Below, one piece after another: positions 22,091-33,508 of a DNA stretch of 64,000 nucleotides (within the stretch, counting starts at the first letter, position 1; each line of letters opens with the position of its first letter). The stretch is from NCBI RefSeq assembly GCF_040807025.1, contig NC_090944.1, positions 2,632,068 to 2,696,067 of the forward strand, read 5' to 3'. The notes under the pieces were generated by a model that saw only the letters and a list, made by a program, of their open reading frames with translations, searched no databases and was not told the origin of the DNA. The position numbers were made by a program, and so were the translations under genes. Source of the stretch: Struthio camelus. Its lineage: Eukaryota > Chordata > Aves > Struthioniformes > Struthionidae.

Positions 22091-23723
22091 ATGGAGCCTC
22101 GGAGGCTGAGCGTCGTGGGCGAGTTTGTGGTGCTGAGCCTCTTTGTGGTGTGCCTGGCCCACATGCCCTCGGTCGTCAACGTCCTCACGATCCTGTGCAT
22201 AGCGGTGGTGTTGGTGCCGGCGGGGAAAAGGCCCTGGCCCAAGGTAGGAGTCAGCCTGGGCATGGCCCCGAGCTGGCGCGGGCAGCGAGAGGGCTGAGGC
22301 CGCGGCAGCACCTGCAGCAAGGGCAGCCTGACGGTGCTGCGTGCAAGCCTGCCTGCAGCCTCAGCTCTGCGTGCCCCGCGCAGCCCTTCCGCGAGCAGGG
22401 CGCATCTTGGCGCAGCGTGGATGCTCGCCACTAAGGCAGCGCTCTCTTGGGCTGTGCAGGGGCCTCGCGGCAGTGCTGGCAGCCTGGGCAACGGCAGCGT
22501 GGACGAGCCCGGAGGTGAGCAGCCCCGGCCCAGAGCGTAGGCGCGCTCGGCAGCGCCTCCCGGCCAAGACAGCCCAGCGCCGCCAGCGCCCACCGCCCTC
22601 GGCCCCAGCTGGGGCTCCGCCGACGGGCTGCCCTCGCTCACTGCCTCTCTGCCTCCTCTTCCAGCAGCCTCCTTCCTGCCCACGGTGGAGACGCAGGACT
22701 GTGCAGCCAGCCGGCAGGCAGGGTAAGCGGAGGCCTGGCCTGCAGGGGGGCTGCCCCACAGCCCTGGCCAGGCCCACCGCAGGCAAGAGCCCGATGCAGC
22801 CCAGAGCCACAGACCTGCGCCTGGCCTGGGCCCCCCAAAGAGCAGGGCATGGCATGGCTAGGGCTGGGGTCGACGCGCGGGATGCCCAGGACATGCCGCA
22901 TGCCTGCTGCTCACCAACTGGGAAGCCCCTTTGCTCCTTGCCCACTGCTGCAGCCCTGGCCCCAGCGCCCCCTCCGCCCGCACCCTGGCACCCTTTAGCA
23001 TCTGCTGCCACCAGGGCTTCCCCCTGGGGCACCCAAGGCAGCCTCCTCACCTCCTTTCTCCCTCCCAGGCTCACAAGCGAGGACACCTTGCCCCCTCGCC
23101 ACCTCCTGCCCACCTCCGAGCCAGACACGGATGGATGGAAGTTGGATGGCCCTCTCCCACTGCCACCAGCCTCCATCCTGCTGGACGCTCCCCCAACACC
23201 TGCAGGAGTGCTGGGTGAGCTGCTTGTGCCCACAGCCCTCCCGCCATCCCCACCACGCAGGCGGGTCCGCTTTGGGCGCAACCAGACCGTGTTGCTGAGC
23301 GAGGAAGGTCACGAGCTGCTGGACTGCCTCCCCAAAGCCCCACACCTCGACTGGCCAGCCCACATCCCGCGCCGGTCCATCCTGCACTGTGCCTGGGCAC
23401 CCGTCCCGCTGGCAGGGGAAGGCACAGTGCGGCCACTTTCGCCCCCCGAGCAGTCCGAGGAGGAAGAGGACGAGGAGCCAGCGTGTGCCACCTCCCTGCA
23501 GCGCTGGCCCACCATGCAGCTCTGGAGCCCACCACCGGAGGCGCCCTCCCCTCCCGCTGCAGCCACCGGCTGCACAGCGGCCCTGGCCTGCCTGCTCTGC
23601 CCAGCCTGCCCAGCCTGCCCTGCAGGCGCCTTCAGAGGGCTGCGCAAGGGCCTCCGCAGATGCGCCTCCTTCCTGCGAGGGCCACGGCGAGTGCTCAGGA
23701 GGCGCCAGGCAAGGGCCAGCTGA
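22091..23723 (+). CDS. Uncharacterised four-exon membrane-type protein, 306 aa (copy 3)
   Basis: Exons 22091-22243, 22460-22514, 22665-22722 and 23069-23723. Relative to copy 2: two silent changes in exon 1 (Ala and Val codons in the hydrophobic segment), one Cys to Arg just before RVRFGRNQ, and one silent Leu change in the Cys-rich segment, all shared with copy 4. A change just before exon 2 alters only intron sequence. Intact. Confidence 0.7.
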
Positions 23724-23815
23724 TTGGGGCCAGCAGCAGGCTCCGCGCCTGGGCAGACATGCCAGTAACCAGCGCCCGCGGAGCTAGACGCCTTCGCCAC
23801 CTCCGGGCCAGCGTC

Positions 23816-23821
23816 AATAAA
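23816..23821 (+). promoter_or_regulatory. Polyadenylation signal AATAAA, four-exon gene copy 3
   Basis: Same position relative to the stop as in copy 1. Confidence 0.7.
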
Positions 23822-23981
23822 CCTCTGAGCAAGACTCTGCGGGAGGCGAGAGTGAAACACCATGTGAAGTGAAAAGAAGGCGGCGCAGGAATGCTCCCTG
23901 AGTCTTAGGAAGCCAGCCGTTCCCCGAACTCAGGCTTTCCTGCTCCTGACAGGGCTGAGTAGAGCAGCAACATGCAAAAAC

Positions 23982-26900
23982 ATGTCTCCAGAACAGAAGT
24001 TTAAATGCTTAGCTCAGATGAACCATCACATAGGAAACTGGCTGTCAGAAGAAGTCCGTGAGATCCTTACAAAGCGCGGTGGATGTGATCCTGGGGGCGC
24101 TCTGGAGCAAGATCTGAATTCCCCTGTGAATGGAGACTATGTAGCCTCCAACAGTGATCTGCAGAAAGAAGTTCTAAAACGGGGGAGAATTGATATCGGT
24201 CAGGGGGCTGAGCAGAAAGATTCATCCAAGCCATCACCCTCAGCAGAACAGTCGGAGGATCCTAAAAGGAATGAGCGTTCCAGAGGCCAAGAGGTCTTCC
24301 ACTTGATCAAACACCCGGGACTAGAAAATTGCTACGCAAGGAAAAGGGGGAGGGCAGATCTTCAGGTTATCCACAAGACTGCCCTGTGTGACAGCCAGCC
24401 CAGGATTGGCAGTGAATACCCCTTCCATTTTCGGCACAAGCTGCTGATGCTGGACTACCGTGGAAGGTATCTGGTTTGCCAGGAGCATGGCAAAGCAAAA
24501 GAAGGCGTTCTGAGCACTCCGAATGCAACAAGCCTTGGCACTGAGTGCTCAGATAGTGCCTCAGATATGGACAGTGAGTTTTTCAATGCTGAGCGTGAAG
24601 AAGGGGATGCCTCTGTTACAGCAGGTCTGACACACACACATGCCATGGACCTCCAGGTGGCGATGTTTCATGGTGCCCCTGATTTCACGAGCCAGTACAT
24701 TTCAACAAACCTTGCTTTGTGCCACTTGGCGCTCCCCCTCCTGCTACCAAATCCATGCACCGCACCAAGAGAGTTCCCTCAGCCAAGTTAAAAAGAGCTG
24801 GAAAGCCACGGAACAATTGGGAAAGCAGACCACAATTCAGAGGAGCAGACCACAATTCAGAGGCACAAAAACAAACCGATTGATCAGGCAGACACACTCA
24901 TGGTGTCCTTCCTACGGATCGGGAGTTCTCCTTCCTCTTCCAAGGCTCAGCTCCTGAATGCTCTGCCGACTAAACACAAACACGACACTTTCTTCCACCG
25001 ACATTGCAAAGGCAGCACCAAAGGCTGTCTTCTAATGACAGGTGTTGTGCAGATCTCTTGGTCCTGTGCCAGTGGCAGTGCTGATGACACTTTTGACGGC
25101 TGTGTTGCTTTTTGTAACCTGCATGGGGATGCTAGAGGTCATGAACAACAATTGCCGTTTTTACAGCAGATCTCTTCTGTGAAGGAGGCTCTCAGTTAGC
25201 TGAGTCTGACCAGAGTGACAAGAAAGGCATGAACATTGTACGTGACCCGGGGCAGTCTCAAAAGCCTTTGATTTGTCTTTTCACTGAAGAAGAGAATGTT
25301 GCATGTGGCCGATCTAGCCAGAATGTAAAAAGAGGTATCCAGAACAGAAACACAGCAGAATTAGTAGAGGAGCTGGTAAAAACAATCAGAGACCTGCTAG
25401 CAAGGTGAAACAACCTCTTAAGGCTTGATGCTTGTCAGGACACAGCTCGCCAACGTGGATTTATTGTGGCTAAAGAGGCAGAAGAGTGTGTGAGAGCCAA
25501 AGCAAAGGCAAGAACCTTGGTGGGATTCTTGACAAAGGAGAAATTGTGTTTGAGATCAAATCACAGCTACTGCCTCTTCAAGGACAACTATGGTACCCAT
25601 GGTGTAAAAAGGAGAAAGAGCTCCCCCGCTTGCAGGAAAAGAGGAACAAGAACATAGAACATCATGGGAGCCAAACTGAGCCAGAGAAGTGTGCAGGACG
25701 AAGAAAGCAACTCGACAGAGCGTTCCCCCTCAAGCAGCTGCTGAAATCAGTCCTCGCTTTTCTCCAGGCACAGGCAAGAGACACCAAGAAATACTTGCTG
25801 CAGTGGAGGAAGGTCTTTAGGGATGACCTGTCCTCTGAGCACTTGGAGGAACTTCAGAAAGAGTATCATCAGTGAAGGTATCAAATCCTGGAAATAAAGA
25901 AAAGCAAGGAAAAAAACCACTCTGAAAACAGCATTGATGAATAAGTTAGAAGCCCTCTCCAATGCAGTCAATGATTCATCCATTGGTCTCAAGCGTCTTT
26001 TGAGAGAAGTAGGGCAGATTCGTGAAGCTCTAGAATCCTTGAACTCAAAAGATGAATGTTTTTGCAAACTACCTGACGTGGCAGTCGATCTGATGGTTTC
26101 AGGGTATGCCCTTGAAGTGGTGGATGGTGATGCTTCGTCTGTACGGTGACGATGGCTTGGGGCAATCTTTGACAAGTTAATTGAGAAGCTAGGGGAGAGA
26201 AGAGCGTTTGTTCTCTCAGTGCTTGGCATCCAGAGCCTGGGGAAGTCAAGCCTGCTGAATGCCATGTTTGGTCTGCAGTGGAACGTCAGTGCGGGGAGAG
26301 GCACGCGGGGAGCATTTATGCAGCTGCTTCAGGTGGACGAGAAACCCCAAGAGGCCGTGGACTTTGATTACAGGCTGATTGTTGACACAGGAGGACTTTG
26401 TGCCATGGAGGTGGCCAATAAGCAGTCACTTAATGATGACAATGAGCTAGCCACCTTTGGCATTGGCATTGGCAACATGACTCCGATCAATATCTTGGGA
26501 GAAAATCCTGGAGACATGCAAGATGTCCTTCAGCTAGCTGGGCAGGCTTTTCTCAGCATGAAGCAAGTCAATCTTTCGCCAAGCTGCTGCTTTGTGCACC
26601 ACAATGTTGGAGAAATAAGTGCCCAGGAACAAAACATGCAAGCACAAAGACGCCTGCAGGAAAAGCTGGAGGAAATGGCAGGGACAGCCACCCAGCCGCC
26701 CAGCAGGCGTTCTGCCATGTCACCTGCTTCAGCGATGTCATCCGCTTTGATGTGAACAGCCACAGTCACTACTTTGCTCACCTCTGGGTGGCAAGGAAAC
26801 CCACCCAGGGCCCCACCCAACCCCACACACAGCCAGCACGTGCAGCAGTTAAAGAGCACAATTCTCCAAGCTGCCAAGAAGGGATCGCAGGGCACTATTT

Positions 26901-27717
26901 CAAGGCTCTCGAGCTCGAAAGTTCGTATGAGTGACTTGTGGAAGGCTCTGCTGAATGAAAAGTTTGTTTTCCCTTTCCAAAACACTCGGGAAGTTGCCGC
27001 AGACAACAGCTTAGGAACAACCGACAGCCAGTGGACCTGGCAGCTGGGGAGCCACATCCTAGACTTGCAAATGAAACGGAACAATCGGATTAAAAAGGGA
27101 GACGTTCCGCATGTGACTCGAAGAAGCCTTATGGAGGAAGTGCAAGATAAATAGGAGACCCTCTGGAAAGACTTGGAACCGTATTTCAGGGAAGATGACG
27201 CCAGTGGGCTTTTGATTCAGCGGAAAGCAAGCATTGAAAATCAACCGCAAGATCTGAGAGAAGCACTTGTGGAAGAGACACAGAGAAAGTCTGCCGAGTT
27301 CATTGAACGGGAGAAGAATCCGAGCAAAGGGCATCAGAAGAAGCCAGAATGTGAACACGAGCTTGTCAAGAGAAGGCAACTGGTGGCTTTGTCGCTAAAG
27401 AAGGAAGAGCTGCATGAAGAAAAGCTGAGGCAACACTTGGCTAGCCTCTGGAAACAATGGCTCTACAAAGTATCTTCCAGTGCACCTCCTCCTGCAGAAC
27501 CAAACATAAACCTCCCTAGTGAGAACATTCTGCTGGAACATTTCAAGCAAGAGCCAAACAGAGAGGAAGAAATAAAATGCTTCTTGCCAAAGGATGCATT
27601 TCCCATGGCATCCCTTGCAGGCAGTGCAAGAGATCATTGCTGCTGGAAGCTGCATTTCATTTCATCCCTTTGTATTTCAGATGCTAGTCGTACTTCCCAA
27701 AACATGTCTACAATAAA
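23982..27717 (+). pseudogene. GVIN1: VLIG/GVIN1-like N-terminal half with GTPase domain, broken (copy 3)
   Basis: Same breaks as copies 1 and 2 (TAG at 27152-27154). P-loop and RGTRGAF present. Copy-specific SENILLEHF where the others have SETTLLEHF. AATAAA at 27712-27717. Confidence 0.85.
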
Positions 27718-27741
27718 CTCGCGGGCTAGCCTTCTGGTCAG

Positions 27742-28409
27742 GGTGTCTCGTGGTGCTGGGCTTGTGGCGGGGGTGCAGGGGGGAGTGGGGCGTTGTGTTG
27801 GGGGTGCTGGTCTTGTCGTGGGGGGTGCAGAGGGGAGTTGGTCCTTGTGTTGGGGGTGCTGGTCTTTGTTTTGAGGTGCAGAGGGGATCTGGACCTTGTG
27901 TTGGGGGTGCAGAGGGGATCTGGGTGTTGTTGTGGGGGTGCTTAGAGGAGGTGGGCCTTGTGTTGGGGGTGCTGGGTTTGTTGTGGGGGTGGAGAGGGGA
28001 TCAGGGCCTTGTTTTTGGGGTGCTGGGCCTTGTTTTGGGAGTGCTGGGCTTGTTGTGGGGGTGCTGAGGGGATCAGGGCATTGTGTTGGGGGTGCTGGGC
28101 ATTGTGTAGGGTTTGCTGGGCTTGTTATGGGGGTGCAGAGGGGATCTGGGTCTTGTTTTGGGGGTGCTTAGAGGACGTGGGCCTTGTGTTGGGGGTGCTG
28201 GGCTTGTCGTGGGGGTCCTGAGTGGTCATGGTGTTGTGTTGGGGGTGGTGGGCCTTGTTTTGGGAGAACTAGGCTTGTTTTCAGGGTGCTTAGGGGATCT
28301 GGGCCTTGTTTTCGGGGTACTGAGGGGATCTGGGCGTTGTTTTGGCGGTGCTGGGCCTTGTCATGGGGGTGTTGAGGGAATCTAGGCCTTTTTTTGGGGG
28401 GTGCGGAGA
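27742..28409 (+). repeat. G-rich minisatellite, copy 3
   Basis: Same monomer order as copy 1, with one extra G in the last G-run. Confidence 0.9.
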
Positions 28410-28600
28410 GGGTTCCGGAGCACTCGACCAGGTTGCCCTGAGAGGTTGTGGAGTCTCCTTCCCTGGAGATATTCAAAAGCCGCCTGGCCCAATCCTGGGC
28501 AATATGCTCCAGAGGACCCTGGCTGAGCAGGGGCGTTGGACTCCAGGATCTCCGGAGGTCCCTTCCAACCTCCACCATTCTCTGAGCCTGTGATTCTGTG
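28410..28600 (+). mobile_element. CR1 LINE 3' fragment, copy 3
   Basis: Same insertion; reads 'gttgccctgagagg' where the others have 'gttgcccagagagg'. Confidence 0.9.
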
Positions 28601-29264
28601 AAATGTTAAGGCTAAAATTTTAACACTCACATCCCAGAAGTTTTCTTTTCCTTTCTTCTCAGAATTGGTTCCCGTCGATGGTCGAGCCCATCACACACCT
28701 CCCACAATCGCCTGTAATGTGCTCATGTAGTGTTCCAATGTTATAGGTCCTATGGATTGGCATGGGGTTGGTTCACCTAGTTGATTGAAACCAGTTGAGG
28801 GAATGGTTAGAACGTACAGCTAGCAATCTGGTTTTGGAGCTAAGGAAAGGTTTTGCACATTGAGTGACTACTCCCCAAATTACAGCTTGGTTGCCACTGG
28901 CCACGCACACAGGGAGCCCCATTCCCCTTGGGATCATTCCAGTTAATATGAAAGAGAGAATCAACCGTATCGGGAATAATACCAACGGTGCGTCTATATG
29001 ATTGGGGCCTGGGCATACAAGTCTCAAACTCCCATCTCTCCATCATATGTCTAGCAAGCCAAGAATCTTCCACAAGACTTGAACTGGAGGAATGTGTGGG
29101 ATCAAAACTGTCATGTCACCTGGGGGAGTGAACCAGACACCGTGCGTAGGGCCTACGAAATAGATGGCTCAGCGTTACAGTGGGGACAACAAACAATTGT
29201 ACTCGGGACCTGAGAGGACCACTCCCTGAGAGAGACCTGCCCAATCGAAGCTATTTCCAAGCAG
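28601..29264 (+). other. Unit leader, no gene recognised (copy 4)
   Basis: Same stretch as 20-683. It shares 'gctcatgtagtg' with the fifth partial copy at 38570, where copies 1-3 have 'gctcaagtagtg', which ties copy 4 to the fifth copy. Nothing coding is supported. Confidence 0.5.
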
Positions 29265-30671
29265 GTGGTCCTGAAGGGAGCACTGCCCTTCAGGAAAAAG
29301 CCTTTGCGCAGCTGCGCTATTACCAGAACGGAGCAGCTTCACGACCGCATCACACAGCTCATCAGCCTCCCCATCGACACAAAGGAACAGGAGCCAATGC
29401 ATGACAACCAAAGTTGCATTCATGACAGACTGCATGAAATAGGAAAACAGGTGGACTCGGCAGCCAGGAACTCCGCATATGTCTTCACTCATGGATACAG
29501 AAGACATTCAGCAGTGTCTCTAGGCAAAGTGGCAGCAGAAAGCTTGGCAAAGATGCAGAAGGCTTTCACAAGAGCAAACGACCCCACTTTCTACCTGCGG
29601 GGCCAGAGAGAAGACTTCTTCACAAGTTTCCACATGTCCTGCCAAGCAGTGCCCTCTATCACAGCAGTTGCTGATTTTTTTTATGTGACGAGCTTTCAGG
29701 AGCTCTTTGACAGGCAGTGTCTGTGAAGACTGCTCTTGATATAGCCTGGGAAAGGAGCTCTAACTCTCCAGCTTTCAATGGCCATCGATCTCAACTAGAA
29801 ACGGCTATTCTCCTCTCTCTTGCGGAGGAAGAGAATTGTGAGAAGTTCAGGCAGCACATTCATTTCCCCCAACATGTTTTAGAAGGTTTTGTTGAAAAGT
29901 GTGTTAACAACTATTGCTTAGACAAGAACAATTCAAGGCTGAAGAACTTGTTCCATGTTTCCCTGAATTCATTCCAGACTCTTGTTGCTGCTGCTAGCTT
30001 TGCGCCTACAACTCCAGTTGTCCAAGAGAACTGTGGCAATGTCTCCCTGTGGCTAGAGGAATTTGGGAGCAGACTTGGAGCTAATTCTGAACTTCCCAGA
30101 AGTCATCTGAAAAGCATTGAGCATCAAGAAAGAAAGGAGCTAGAGCTCCTGGAGGAGGCAATGAGTAAAGCTCTGGCCCCTGTGCTAGCAAACCTGAAAC
30201 AGGCATTTTCCATGCCTCATCTGAAAGCTTGGAACTGGAAACCTCATACAATCGGAGTTGAAGGGCTGCACGGCTGCTGGAAGCAATGCCCGTTGTGCAG
30301 CGCTCTTTGCACAGACACAATACGTGCTCCTGATGGGGACCACAGTGTTCACTTCCATCGCCCTCAAGTCCTCAATGGGACCCAGTGGGTTAGAAGAAAT
30401 CGGTTTGTCCCTGCCCTTTGCTCCAGTCTTGTAGCAAGTCACTGTTGCCTTGTGCTTGAGGATAACAAGGAAGCTGCCTATACAAAGTCTAGAGAAGCAG
30501 GAGCAGCTTCTGCCAGTTGGAGCCTCACGCCAGAAAGCTCCCCGCAGGCATGCTGCAAATGGCTTGTGTGCTGTTTCCGCTCACAATTGCAACAAGATTG
30601 CTGTGCACAATTGGAGGGCACAGCAGCAACCCGTCCAGAAGGGGAAAAGTGCCCAAAGGAAGAACGAGCCA
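29265..30671 (+). pseudogene. GVIN1: VLIG/GVIN1-like C-terminal half, frameshifted (copy 4)
   Basis: Same fragment and frameshift (first part ends 29726, second frame from 29717). Reads RANDPTFYL where the other copies have RANNP; the D form is the one usual in the family, so it may be ancestral. Also carries W to G just before LHGCWKQC. Confidence 0.85.
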
Positions 30672-30914
30672 CGGGCTCGGCATGGGCTTGTCAGGGACAA
30701 CTCTGGACTTTGGTTGGGCTTTGTGCTGGCGGGAGCTGTGTTGGGGCTGGCCTTGGTGGGCTGCGCCTTGTTGGGGTTTGGGTGAGAGCAGCGTCAGGTG
30801 GGGCCTGGGGGTGCCCTGGCAGACCAGGTGTGTGGAAGTGATGTCACCATGGCATCACAATGCCGGGGTCTTTCTGGAGGTGGGGCTGGGGGAAGTGCCG
30901 CTGTCACTTTGCCT

Positions 30915-30957
30915 GCGAGCGAGCGAGCGAGCGAGTGTGCGAGCGAGTGCGCGAGCA
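30915..30957 (+). repeat. (GAGC)n microsatellite, copy 4
   Basis: Same length and interruption pattern as at 2334-2376. Confidence 0.9.
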
Positions 30958-31614
30958 GGTGGAGAGCGTGGTGTTGAGCTGGGGCGAAGGAGCGAGGCAG
31001 CGGGGTAAGAGCTGGCTCCTTCCGTCTCTCTGCAGTCTCTCCTCCCCTCGGGGCGCTCTCCCTGGCTTTGTCGCCCCCCCAGCGCCCACCACCCGCTGCA
31101 CGCTCCCTCGGTGGGCACAAGTGCCACAATCAGGCAAACGTCCCCGCCGCGAAGCCCAGCCACGCTCGGGCACCATTCTGCGCCCTTGCTGCTCACCACC
31201 CGGTGTCCCCGCGTCACACGTGGGAAAGCAGCGGCGGGAGCGGGCAGCCAGGCAAGGCCGACGGAGTGAGGGCACCATGCCCTGCTTTTTGCAGAGTTGC
31301 TCTCGGCGGCCTTTGGCTCTTCTCCTGGTGGCAGATTGACGCTGTCGATCTTGGGGTGCGGAGGAGCGTGCACAGGGTGAGCCGCAGAGCAGAGCGGTCA
31401 GGGTCGGGGGAGGTTGGTGGAGGGGCGTTGGAGGGGCGGTGGGGAGCAGGGCTTTGGAGGCTGCTGGTCTGCCTTGGTCGGGGAGGGGGAGGGTGGCTGC
31501 AAGGGGCGGCGTGCTCAGAGGTGGGTGCTGTGTTTTGGGTGGCACTCTTGGAGCAGGACGTGGAGGCGGAGCGCTGAGCAGGCTGCACGCTCGCGGCGCG
31601 CTTCCGGTGGCGGC
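30958..31614 (+). promoter_or_regulatory. CpG-rich promoter-like region of four-exon gene (copy 4)
   Basis: Equivalent of 2377-3034, ETS-type core at 31601-31607. Has a 5 bp deletion near 31398 in an 'agcggagcgg' duplication and a T to G change in the segment before the gene. Confidence 0.45.
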
Positions 31615-33250
31615 ATGGAGCCTCGGAGGCTGAGCGTCGTGGGCGAGTTTGTGGTGCTGAGCCTCTTTGTGGTGTGCCTGGCCCACATGCCCTCGGTCGT
31701 CAACGTCTTCACGATCCTGTGCATAGCGGTGGTGTTGGTGCCGGCGGGGAAAAGGCCCTGGCCCAAGGTAGGAGTCAGCCTGGGCATGGCCCCGAGCTGG
31801 CGCGGGCAGCGAGAGGGCTGAGGCCGCGGCAGCACCTGCAGCAAGGGCAGCCTGACGGTGCTGCGCGCAAGCCTGCCTCCAGCCTCAGCTCTGCGTGCCC
31901 CGCGCAGCCCTTCCGCGAGCAGGGCGCCTCTTGGCGCAGCTTGGATGCTCGCCACTAAGGCAGCGCTCTCTTGGGCTGTGCAGGGGCCTCGCGGCAGTGC
32001 TGGCAGCCTGGGCAACGGCAGCGTGGACGAGCCCGGAGGTGAGCAGCCCCGGCCCAGAGCGTAGGCGCGCTCGGCAGCGCCTCCCGGCCAAGACAGCCCA
32101 GCGCCGCCAGCGCCCACCGCCCTCGGCCCCAGCTGGGGCTCCGCCGACGGGCTGCCCTCGCTCACTGCCTCTCTGCCTCCTCTTCCAGCAGCCTCCTTCC
32201 TGCCCACGGTGGAGACGCAGGACTGTGCAGCCAGCCGGCAGGCAGGGTAAGCGGAGGCCTGGCCTGCAGGGGGGCTGCCCCACAGCCCTGGCCAGGCCCA
32301 CCGCAGGCAAGAGCCTGATGCAGCCCAGAGCCACAGACCTGCGCCTGGCCTGGGCCCCCCAAAGAGCAGGGCATGGCATGGCTAGGGCTGGGGTCGACGC
32401 GCGGGATGCCCAGGACATGCCGCATGCCTGCTGCTCACCAACTGGGAAGCCCCTTTGCTCCTTGCCCACTGCTGCAGCCCTGGCCCCAGCGCCCCCTCCG
32501 CCCGCACCCTGGCACCCTTTGGCGTCTGCCGACGCAACCAGGGCTTCCCCCTGGGGCACCCAAGGCAGCCTCCTCACCTCCTTTCTCCCTCCCAGGCTCA
32601 CAAGCGAGGACATCTTGTCCCCTTGTCACCTCCTGCCGACCTCGGAGCCAGACACGGATGGATGGAAGTTGGATGGCCCTCTCCCACTGCCACCAGCCTC
32701 CATCCTGCTGGACGCTCCCCCAACACCTGCAGGAGTGCTGGGTGAGCTGCTTGTGCCCACAGCCCTCCCGCCATCCCCACCACGCAGGCGGGTCCGCTTT
32801 GGGCGCAACCAGACTGTGTTGCTGAGCGAGGAAGGACACGAGCTGCTGGACTGCCTCCCCAAAGCCCCACACCTCGACTGGCCAGCCCACATCCCGCGCC
32901 GGTCCATCCTGCACTGTGCCTGGGCACCCGTCCCGCTGGCAGGGGAAGGCACAGTGCGGCCACTTTCGCCCCCCGAGCAGTCCGAGGAGGAAGAGGACGA
33001 GGAGCCAGCGTGTGCCACCTCCCTGCAGCGCTGGCCCACCATGCAGCTCTGGAGCCCACCACCAGAGGCGCCCTCCCCTCCCGCTGCAGCCACCGGCTGC
33101 ACAGCGGCCCTGGCCTGCCTGCTCTGCCCAGCCTGCCCAGCCTGCCCTGCAGGCGCCTTCAGAGGGCTGCGCAAGGGCCTCCGCAGATGCGCCTCCTTCC
33201 TGCGAGGGCCACGGCGAGTGCTCAGGAGGCGCCAGGCAAGGGCCAGCTGA
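31615..33250 (+). CDS. Uncharacterised four-exon membrane-type protein, 306 aa (copy 4)
   Basis: Exons 31615-31767, 31984-32038, 32189-32246 and 32596-33250; intron 3 is 3 bp longer than in the other copies but the coding length is unchanged. Most diverged copy: Leu to Phe in the hydrophobic segment (NVFTILC), and Thr to Ile, Pro to Ser and Arg to Cys at the start of exon 4, plus five silent changes private to this copy. The EGHELLDCLPK core is unchanged at the protein level. Intact. Confidence 0.7.
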
Positions 33251-33342
33251 TTGGGGCCAGCAGCAGGCTCCGCGCCTGGGCAGAGGTGCCAGTAACCAGC
33301 ACCCGCGGAGCTAGACGCCTTTGCCACCTCCGGGCCAGCGTC

Positions 33343-33348
33343 AATAAA
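33343..33348 (+). promoter_or_regulatory. Polyadenylation signal AATAAA, four-exon gene copy 4
   Basis: Same position relative to the stop as in copy 1; flanking UTR has several substitutions. Confidence 0.7.
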
Positions 33349-33508
33349 CCTCTGAGCAAGACTCTGCGGGAGGTGAGAGTGAAACACCATGTGAAGTGAA
33401 AAGAAGGCGGCGCAGGAATGCTCCCTGAGTCTTAGGAAGCCAGCCGTTCCCCGAACTCAGGCATTCCTGCTCCTGACAGGGCTGAGTAGAGCAGCAACAT
33501 GCAAAAAC

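Larger units (their letters stand above)
19053..28581 (+). repeat. Tandem unit, copy 3 (9529 bp)
   Basis: Third copy. Differs from copy 2 by scattered substitutions and one extra G in the G-run just before the CR1 fragment (near 28400). Groups with copy 2 in the VLIG pieces and with copy 4 in the four-exon gene. Confidence 0.95.
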
